This document shows, one piece after another, positions 55,397-64,000 of a stretch of 64,000 bases of DNA. The DNA lies in contig BSBN01001362.1 in assembly GCA_027924645.1 (NCBI GenBank), positions 953,501-1,017,500 on the forward strand. Direction: 5' to 3'. The position numbers and the translations under genes were made by a program. The stretch comes from Cunninghamia lanceolata (Eukaryota; Streptophyta; Pinopsida; Cupressales; Cupressaceae). Each line of letters starts with the position of its first letter. Within the stretch, counting starts at the first letter, position 1. The notes under the pieces were generated by a model. That model was not told the origin of the DNA and ran no database searches. It saw only the letters and a list, made by a program, of their open reading frames with translations.

Positions 55397-57057
55397 TGCA
55401 ATGTATTGGAACAATGCTAATTTTACCCTAAAAATTCAAATACCACAAGTTTAGGGTTAGGACCTTTCGTAATTATCATGTAATGTCCCCTTCTAGATTT
55501 GTCCTAGATTAAACCCTACAATCACAATTATAATAAATTAGTGTTAAGGAGATGACTTACAGGTAGTTATTTCTTCATTATGCTCTTGAATATAAATCCT
55601 ACAATCATCATATAGAAAACACGAGTGCATATATATATATATATATAAACTAATGCCATTGTTAGGGTTAGCTAAGTATATATTAAACTCAGAATACAAT
55701 TCCAATATTACTATTACTATCAAACACATTTGGAGCATAGGAATAGGGACATGATAGGTTTGACCCAGCTAACCCATACTAAGCCCAAGAGTCAAACTTT
55801 GGCCCTCCTGGATTTGGTGGCAGGACTTAGACATCCATGAAAGTGGGGTACTTAATAGAGTGCTTGTCTTGCTTCCCTATCCATGCCTTATCCCTCACAG
55901 TTAATCACTCATCATGGTAGGAATGGTATGGGGATTGTAGTGGGGTTCTCAGTTTATCCAATCTAAGCCCAAGAGTGGGACTTTGACCCTCTTGGCCTTG
56001 ATGGCAGGGCTTTGACATCCATCCAAGGTGGGATACTTAGATGGAAACCTTATACCCTCTTATCTATGTCTCCTTCCCTTCCTCCATGATGAGGTTCAAT
56101 ATTATTTACATCTGAAATACATTAAAGATGATTATTCATTGATACATAATAAGTACTAACATTATCATCAATGTTGTATTAGCATTTCATATTCTATTTG
56201 CTCATATAATTTGTCCACTCTACATAAGTAATGCAATCTGAAATAAATATCAGCAACTATGTTATTAGATTTCATGGTTATTTGTATACCTGCTACTTCC
56301 TATGATTGTATGTCTTTCTTGTTCACTCCTTCTCTTTATATCTGTAGGTTATATCTTGGATTCATAATGTCTATTCTACCTTTGATTGATTTCAATTATA
56401 TATTTTGTCTCTAATGAGACACAACCTTTCTCATAGGTCGCAACCTTTAGTAAAGGTTAATTGCAACCCTTGTCTTTATGGTCGCTCCTCATTATTAATG
56501 ATTTATGAGTTTATCAATTGCTGCTTTTATCCTCCTGAACTAATCACTGCATATTAATATTTCTTAATGATCGTTGTTATCCACAATGGAATCGTTGTAA
56601 GCTAATCGCACCATTAATCATTTCCTATGCATTATTATCTTGATCGCTTATTCAAGAGTCATTGCTCATTTATCTTTGACCGCTCTTTTATATTAATCGA
56701 TAATTATAGTATGTATTGTAAATAAGACATTTTGTCTTATGAGGGAGCTGGTCTCCTTATTTAGAATATTTACTTTATAAGATTTAATAATTAATTTAAT
56801 ATAATTTATAGTATTATATTTTAATAATTGTTATAATATGTAAATTTTTAATATTTATATTTGTATAATTACAATAAATACATTATATCTTAATTGTAAA
56901 AATATTTATAAAATAATATTATATATGTTTATTAAATATTATTATATACACAATTGACGATGACATTTAAACCATATTTGACCAAAGCCACTTCACCGTC
57001 TTTATCATGATGTTTAAATCTTTAATTTAAACAATACCTTAATATTGGGACATCACA
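55397..57057 (-). repeat. 3' LTR (left)
   Basis: 1661 bp. It starts TGCAATGTATTGGAAC, where the right copy has TGTAATGTCCCCTATTGGAAC, so about five bases are lost. It ends GGGACATCACA. It contains the near-perfect palindrome AACCTTTA-G-TAAAGGTT at 56442-56458. Confidence 0.87.
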
Positions 57058-57070
57058 GTCCGCCCCGCCC
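57058..57070 (-). other. Polypurine tract
   Basis: Minus strand GGGCGGGGCGGAC directly before the LTR start TGTGATGTCCC. A 9-bp stem hairpin GATTGCTTG-TCCT-CAAGCAATC lies next to it at 57073-57094. Confidence 0.8.
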
Positions 57071-58480
57071 AAGATTGCTTGTCCTCAAGCAATCACAACT
57101 AGGATGCTTTAAAAACCATTGGGATCCTCAATCGATCTTTTTGAAGAATTATTGTTAGTATTCTTGTCTCAAACCATTGCCTTGAAATTAACATTCTCTA
57201 GCTTATGAGGGCAATTTGTCATCCTATTCTTTTGGTTTATGTACTTGTATTTCCCAATATCTCTCAACAACAAGAGTTGGTAACTAGTGATGTTCGTAAC
57301 TTAAGACAAGTTGTCTCTTGTTCCTAGAGAGAAGGACCCAAAAGACATCTTGATCTTTGATCCCGAAATTTAATCTTGTACTTGTCATCTTGTAGTTTTA
57401 CCCTTTGATAAGTTATTGACCCCAAAGAAGAGTCATGTTCAAATTCAATGATGATAGGAAAAGATAACCATGTTTTGAGGAATAATTAATTATATGATGT
57501 CATAGAGAGAAAAAAATGGTGTTAAGTATTCAAACAAAGTTTGTGATAATCTGATTTCTTATGAGGAGTTTATAGGGTTTTGAATCAATTATCTTAACCA
57601 AATATCTATTATACTTATATGTACAAATTGCTAAATGAAAGATGTACAATAGTTAGTCATTCTTTAGCAAGTAATAGGACTTACCATCTATAGGTTTAAC
57701 TCTAATATTCAATTCTATCCTATCTTTCAATTCCGTTGGGGTTTTATCCTTCTCTTTACATATCTCTATGGTTTGGTACTAAATTTTTTTTCTCATATTT
57801 TGGAAAATTATTTATTTTATGTAGACAATATCAATTAATTTTGGTAAATGAGAATGATCCTTACGTAACAAATTCGGTATAACTTGATGTGTACTAATTT
57901 TTATTAAAGGTACTTATGAACCTAATACTGATATCCTTGATCTTTAATCATGAATGAAGGGTTACTCTAAAGAGCTTAAGAGAAGAAGACCCTTGGATGG
58001 AATGATCTACCCTAGATATTATATGTAGAAAAAATAAGACAAAGTTCACTGGATCAATGTTATAAGTTACAAGGTGGATCATATGGTATGGACTGGATTG
58101 TTTCGTCATTGTTTCAATGAGTGAGGGATAGGTCGCTTGTTTGTACATTTGATCTCATTCTAAATGGATAGAACAATTAAGTTTGATGAATATATCCTAT
58201 TATGAATTTCCACATTTCTTTTAAGATCTTTCTCCCCATTTGTGGGATCCTAAAGAGTTGAGTTGTCTTTATTATGTCCTCTCAAAATTGTGTTTGGCTT
58301 TTTAGAGATTGACCCTCCTAGGTCGATATGATACCTTAGTGGACCTCAATTGAATTCTTTAATGATGTTTTGGCTGTCTTTCTTAGATGAAATGCTCTCC
58401 CCTTTTTCACCTCAAGTTTTAGGGAGTCTCATTAGTTACAACCCAAGATGGTTTTGGCATTTTCATAAATTTTAAGCATA
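57071..58480 (-). other. Internal remnant without recognised coding domain
   Basis: No retroviral motif survives that I can name. The minus strand near 57300-57400 gives short frames (GIKDQDVFWVLLS) with many stops. Probably eroded internal sequence of the parent element. Confidence 0.4.
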
Positions 58481-60150
58481 AAGTAATCTTAATACACACA
58501 TGGAATAAGATTTTTGAGGAAACACATAGATATACATAATATATGATGCATACACGATATGTTACAAGACATGCAGTATACCCTTAAATACATGCGAGGC
58601 ATGACTCATACACATAAGTACACGTGATACACGAAGTATACACTTATGGAGCATATACATAGATACACGAATTATGCGAAGTATACACACACAAATATAT
58701 GTGAAGCATGAATCGTACATGTGATATATGAAGTATACATGTAAAACGCAAAGCATAAATACATGTAATACATGAAGCATACACAAAGCTTATATGCTTA
58801 ATACATGATACACAAAAGTATACGAAGCATGAAGCATGAACATAGTATGTAACACACAAGTATACATATGTAATACATGAAACATATAGCATACACTTGA
58901 TACACAAAGCATGAAGCATACAAAGTATATGCACGTAATACATGTAACATGGAAGTATACGCACGAATATGAAGTATACGCATGAATATGAAGTATACAC
59001 ACGAATACTAGTAAGTCATGAAGTGTGCATTTGAACATACATAAGTCATGGAGTACACACATAAATCATGTAGTATACAATTGAACATACAAAGTCATGG
59101 AGTATACACTTGAATACACGAAGTCATAAAGTATACAATTGAATACAAAGTCATGGAGTATACCCTTGAATACATAGTCATGAAGTATGCACTTCAATAC
59201 AAAGTCATAGAGTATACACTTGAATACAAATACAAAGTCATAGAGTATAGACTTGAATACAAAGTCATAGAGTATACACTCGAATACAAATACAAAGTCA
59301 TAGAGTATACACTCAAATACAAATACAAAGTCATACACACTAGAATACATAGTCATGAAGTATACACTTGAGTACAAAGTCATAGAGTATACACTCGAAT
59401 ACAAATACAAAGTCATAGAGTATACACTTGAATACAAAGTCACAGAGTATACACTCAAATGCAAATACAAAGTCATAGAGTATAGACTTGAATACAAAGT
59501 CACAGAGTTTACACTCGAATACAAATACAAAGTCATAGAGTATACACTCAAATACAAATACAAAGTCATAGAGTATACACTCGAATACATAGTCATGAAG
59601 TATACACTTGAGTACAAAGTCATAGAGTATACACTCGAATACAAATACAAAGTCATAGAGTATACACTTGAATACAAAGTCACAGAGTATACACTCGAAT
59701 ACAAATACAAAGTCATAGAGTATACACTCGAATACAAAGTCACAGAGTATACACTCAAATACAAATACAAAGTCATAGAGTATACACTCGAGTACAAAGT
59801 CATAATGCATACACTCGAATACACATAATCCACAAGGTATACACTTGAATACACTTAAATACACATAAACCACAAGGTATACCCTTGAATATACTTGCAT
59901 GCACTTGAATACACATAAGTCACAAGGTATGAATACACGTAAGTTGCATTAATACATGTAAGTATACCGCCAGACAATTGGAAGGGAATTCGATGCATCC
60001 CATACTACACTACGGGTTTGTCCACCATCCCAAGGTCACCAAGTATACACATGAGTACATGTAATACTAAAGTATACACAACGGGCATGAAGCATACAAG
60101 AGAATGCACGTAATATGTACAAAGTATTCACATGAGTGCATAAGTCACAA
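58480..60150. repeat. Minisatellite array, 27/33-bp core units with degenerate flanks
   Basis: The core (about 59090-59830) alternates 33-bp and 27-bp units built on AGTCATAGAGTATACACT and CGAATACAAATAC; the shorter unit lacks one AAATAC. Both lengths are multiples of three, so the array stays open in several frames on both strands: plus YKVIEYTLE(YK) and minus VFECILYDF or YSSVYSMTL. The flanks (58480-59090 and 59830-60150) are older, degenerate versions sharing GTATACAC and AATACA. No evidence supports translation. Confidence 0.92.
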
Positions 60151-60176
60151 AGTATACACAGGATGGCAAGAAAGAT

Positions 60177-60188
60177 GCTCTGATACCA
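60177..60188 (-). other. Primer-binding site, initiator Met tRNA
   Basis: Minus strand TGGTATCAGAGC, perfect over 12 bases, two bases from the 5' LTR at 60191. Confidence 0.9.
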
Positions 60189-60190
60189 AT

Positions 60191-61866
60191 TGTAATGTCC
60201 CCTATTGGAACAATACTAATTTTACCCTAAAAATTCAAATACCACAAGTTTAGGGTTAGGGTTTCAGAATTATCATGTAATGTCCCCTTCTAGATTTGCC
60301 CTAGATTAAACCCTACAATCACAATTATAATAAATTAGGGTTAGGGAGACAACTTACAGGTAGCTATTTCTTCATTATGCTCTTGAATATAAATCCTGCA
60401 ATCATCATATAGAAAACACAAGTGCATATATATACATATAAACTAATGCCATTATTAGGGTTAGCTAAGTATATATTAAACTCAGAATACAATTCCAATA
60501 ATACTATTACTATCAAACACATTTGGAGCATAGGAATAGGGACATGATAGGTTTGACCCAGCCAACCCATACTAAGCCCAAGAGCGGAACTTTGGCCCTC
60601 CTGGCTTTGGTGGTAGGACTTAGACATCCACCAGAATGGGGTACTTAGTAGAGTGCTTGTCTTGCTTCCCTATCCATGCCTTATCCCTTACAGTTAATCA
60701 CTCATCATGGTAGGAATGGTATGGGGATCGTAGTGGGGTTCTCAGTTTATCCAATCTAAGCCCGAGAGTGGGACTTTGACCCTCTTGGCCTTGATGGCAG
60801 GGCTTTGACATCCATCCAAGGTGGGGTACTTAGATGGAAACCTTATACCCTCTTATCTACGTCTCCTTCCCTTCCTCCATGATGAGGTTCAATATTATTT
60901 ACATCTAAAATACATTAAATATGATTATTCATTGATACATAATAAGTACTAACATTATCATCTATGCTGTATTAGCATTTCATATTCTATTTGTTCATAT
61001 TTGTCCACTCTACATAAGTAATAGAATCTGAAATAAATATCAACAACTATGTTATCAGATTTCATGGTTATTAACTTATACCTGCTACTTCCTATGATTG
61101 TATGTCTTTCTTGTTCGCTCCTTCTCTTTATATCTATAGATTATATCTTGGATTCATAATGTCTATTCTACCTTCGATTGATTTCACTTATATGTTTTGT
61201 CTCTAATGAGACACAACCTTTCTCATAGGTCACAACCTTTCTCATAGGTCACAACCTTTAGTAAAGGTTAATCACAACCCTTGTCTTTATGGTTGCTCCT
61301 CATTATTAATAATTTATGAGTTTACCAATCGCTACTTTTATCCTCCTGAACTAATTGCTGCATATTAATATTTCTTAATGATCATTGTTATCCACAATGG
61401 AATCGTTGTAAGCTGATCGCACCATTAATCGTTTCCTATGTATTATTATCTTGATCGCTTATTCAAGAGTCATTGCTCATTTATCTTTGACCGCTCTTTT
61501 ATATTAATCACTAATTATAGTATGTATTGTAAATAAGACATTTTATCTTATGAGGGAGCTAGTCTCCTTATTTAGAATATTTACTTTATAAGATTTAATA
61601 ATTAATTTAATATAATTTATAGTATTATATTTTAATAATTATTATACTATGTAAATTGTTAATATTTATATTTGTATAATTACAATAAATACATTATATT
61701 TTAATTGTAAAAATATTTATAAAATAATATTATATATGTTTATTAAATATTATTATATACATAATTGATGATGACAAACACCATATTTGACCAAAGCTAC
61801 TTCACTGTCTTTATCATGATGTTTAAATCTTTAATTTAAACAATACCTTAATATCAGGGCATCACC
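60191..61866 (-). repeat. 5' LTR (right)
   Basis: 1676 bp from TGTAATGTCCCC to GGCATCACC (terminal CA mutated to CC). It matches the left LTR throughout, with an extra 19-bp tandem copy at 61212-61249. Confidence 0.88.
61212..61249. repeat. 19-bp tandem duplication in right LTR
   Basis: CACAACCTTTCTCATAGGT occurs twice here but once in the left LTR (near 56422), so it arose after the LTRs were formed. Confidence 0.85.
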
Positions 61867-61871
61867 TTGGC
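61867..61871. repeat. probable target-site duplication TTGGC (right)
   Basis: Partner of TTGGT at 55392-55396, with one mismatch. Confidence 0.5.
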
Positions 61872-64000
61872 CATGTTTTCTTGATGGTGTGATGGTTTGG
61901 GGTTTTATTTTGTCTTTTCTATAGTGACTACAAATGTCATGGTGACCATATATGTGTTTATGCTGTGTTTTCAATGTTCATGTACAACATATTCACGTTG
62001 GTGGTGGCCTTCATGATGCTTTAAAGTTTTCATTTTATCATGGCCCTTTCATCACTGGATCCTTGTGTATGTACAAGTTGTCCTTCACATGCCATTTGTT
62101 GTCCAATCTACTCGACTTTCACATGCATGATATACTTTCAAATAAATTTTAATTTTTTTACCTACCCACCAAGCACTATTCATCTCTTCTTCCTGGATTT
62201 ATCCCACAGTCCCCATTACATTTGAAAATACAAGCTTTAAAGCTAGCTTTGCGGGTGGTTGGTAGTCTTCTTAGTAGTGGCGTTGTTCATGAAGGTTGTT
62301 GTGATGATCTACAACATTAGTATCTAACTTGTTGTTTATCTTGAGCAAAGTGCCTGGTGGGTGGGATTTCCTTATTTTAAACCATTCTTCCTTGATATGA
62401 TGACAAGTTTAATGTTGGATTTGACTGGTGGTTGTGCCCATGGTGGTTTCCATGCATTTTTATCATCCTTCTTCATAGTTATTAGGGTGTGGCTTAAGTG
62501 TCATCACGATGTAGGTTTTGCATGATCCCATGCAGATCTCTCCTTTCTTGGGAACTCATCTTCTAATAGAGTGTTGTGTGTTCCTTAAAGGTGACTCTAT
62601 GATTTGACATGGATTTGAATCTCCCTCCAAAATATATGACAACTGAAGGCAATATATATGTTATTTGTGGAGAGAAAATGGTTAGTTGTTGGCACAGTTG
62701 TAGAATGAAGAAGAAATAGAGTTACAAATCTTTGTCTTGTGACCTTGTAATAGGGTGAGAAATTGAAGTCAAATTTATATGTCTAGTTTTCATTATATAA
62801 GTGTTTCATTGGTGATATATACCTTGAACGAATGAACATAATGTGTAGGTTATAACTCTTTGAATGTCTCCATGAATATTTTGTATTCTTTTGATGGTCT
62901 CTTTGATCCTCTTGGTCACATTCATTGATCTAAATGCTATCTTTGATTGGTTTGTCAACTAGAAGGCTATAAAAATCCTTACAAAGGATTTTGTGAGTCA
63001 TTCTATCAAAGATGCATAGAAAGTTTACAGTGTGTTTATGGATTATGAAGATATGTTCATCTGGTTATTTTGGAATATCATCTACTTACTATTTGTATGT
63101 GTAGATCCTAGCTTATGCATATGATTGTGAAGTATAGTCCTTGTTTCCATCCTTTTTAATGTATCATCCCTTTCTTTACTTTTATAATGTTCTTTGGTTT
63201 TGAAATCAAACTCTGCTACCCAATAGGATAAAGACACCCATCTGCCATATGTTCAACCTGCTATCATCCCACCAAATTTGAAAATAAAAAGAATATTAGT
63301 CTTAATAATAGTAGACTTAGGTATTCTACCACGTTACATTATCTTGTTTCTTAAGATAACATAGAGTGTTTGTGTGCCTCACAAATATCATTCTTAATGA
63401 GATATGCAGTGTTGATCTTACCACATCCATGTATGAAGTGAAATATTGTGTTGAATATCTTAAGGGGTTAAGAACATAAACTTAGTCTCTACACAGTTTT
63501 CTCATCTACTTATAGAGATGTGAAATCCTTGTTTTAGATAAACCAACATATAGATACTTATTGATAGTCAAATAGGAGTTTCATATGCATTAGGTATGAT
63601 TTGTCTCAAGGTTTGTTCTATAATCATTTGTCTTTAGTCATCTTAAGAAAACCATCTTAGGGAACACCCCTAGGCCTAGAAAAACCTAAAGTAGGAGTTA
63701 CCCATCCTTGTCAAGTGGTCCATTTTGTCTCAACCTTATCATAAGTTGTAAGTTGTCTATCTAAAATTTGGCACCCATGGCACTTAGGCATAGCTTGTCT
63801 TTAGCGATTTGGGAATCCACAACTCTGGGAGATAATAGAATGGAGCTATTGCTGGGGAAGTATTGATCTTAGTTCTCATATTAAAAACCTCTACAACTCA
63901 GTGAAATGAGTTTTTGTAGTTGTATCATTCCACTTGTGTGTACAGTTGGATGCCCATCAACTTGTACCAACAAAATAGTGCTAGTGTTGTGATTAGTTTG
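61872..64000. other. Stretch with no recognised gene
   Basis: Short open frames only (for example 61952-62152, plus) without a recognisable motif; no terminus, primer site or RNA gene seen. It should be contiguous with the sequence left of 55392 once the LTR element is removed. Confidence 0.4.

Larger units (their letters stand above)
55397..61866 (-). mobile_element. Non-autonomous LTR element carrying a minisatellite
   Basis: LTRs 55397-57057 and 60191-61866 in direct orientation, a G-rich polypurine tract at the left junction and a perfect initiator-Met primer site at the right junction define a minus-strand element of 6.5 kb. The internal 3.1 kb has no protease, RT or integrase motif. 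Its primer-site half (about 58480-60150) is a tandem repeat array, and the rest (57058-58480) is unrecognised sequence. The LTR start TGTAATGTCCCC and the tract GGGCGGGGCGGAC are typical of plant gypsy elements, so this is probably a deletion derivative of that class. Confidence 0.88.

Noticed and set aside
55626..55650. TA-rich run in the left LTR as a meaningful microsatellite
   Set aside because: Short and imperfect; the right LTR has a similar TATATATACATATA, so it adds nothing.
59090..59830. Possible CRISPR array
   Set aside because: There are no unique spacers between repeats; units abut directly and vary by substitution, inside a plant LTR element.
59066..59854. Long open frames (up to 262 codons) on both strands as possible genes
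   Set aside because: They exist only because the minisatellite units are multiples of three without stops; the peptides are simple repeats and mirror each other across strands.

Overview
This window looks like repeat-dominated nuclear DNA of a seed plant, most likely a gymnosperm such as a conifer. That is inferred from the very low gene density, AT-rich sequence, several long-LTR Ty1/copia and Ty3/gypsy families, plant LINE remnants, initiator-Met-tRNA primer sites and a plant pentatricopeptide-repeat (PPR) fragment. No intact cellular gene, tRNA, rRNA or CRISPR array was seen. Nearly everything recognisable is a transposable element, most of it in minus orientation and decayed by stops and frameshifts.

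Layout. (1) 1-2345: plus-strand 3' end of a LINE with internal tandem duplications. (2) 4508-26680: a three-level nest. A 5'-truncated minus-strand copia element (LTR at 23030-23891, pol remnants to about 26680) was hit inside its LTR by an 18.5-kb multimeric non-autonomous LTR element (4513-23024, target duplication CAACA). That multimer has four LTRs alternating with three internal domains (LTR0-int1-LTR1-int2-LTR2-int3-LTR3). Its LTR1 was in turn hit by a Ty3/gypsy chromovirus (8127-17068, target duplication TTTAA) that has lost gag, its primer-binding site and the end of its 5' LTR. (3) 27190-32648: a minus-strand LINE ORF2 (endonuclease, reverse transcriptase, 3' end) of the same family as the fragment at 1-2345, interrupted by a solo LTR (28772-29763, GGTTC). 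(4) 32815-35491: a plus-strand solo LTR with target duplication TAACT. (5) 36258-36530: a PPR gene fragment. (6) 37450-44595: a structurally complete minus-strand LTR element (TAACG) with primer site, polypurine tract, a coiled-coil/zinc-knuckle gag-like ORF and a second long ORF of unknown function, but no pol. (7) 47330-47990: a LINE ORF1 fragment; 48354-50207: an LTR of a family related to that of (6). (8) 55397-61866: another non-autonomous LTR element whose 5' internal region has been taken over by a 27/33-bp coding-frame minisatellite.

The elements do not act together as a pathway. The window records successive insertion, LTR recombination and loss of coding capacity. The most unusual objects are the pol-less element with a promoter-like segment ahead of its second ORF, the four-LTR multimer with three conserved hairpins where a polypurine tract is expected, and the retroelement-borne minisatellite. 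All assignments come from reading the sequence. No database search was possible, so family names rest on motif recognition and on internal comparison between copies.
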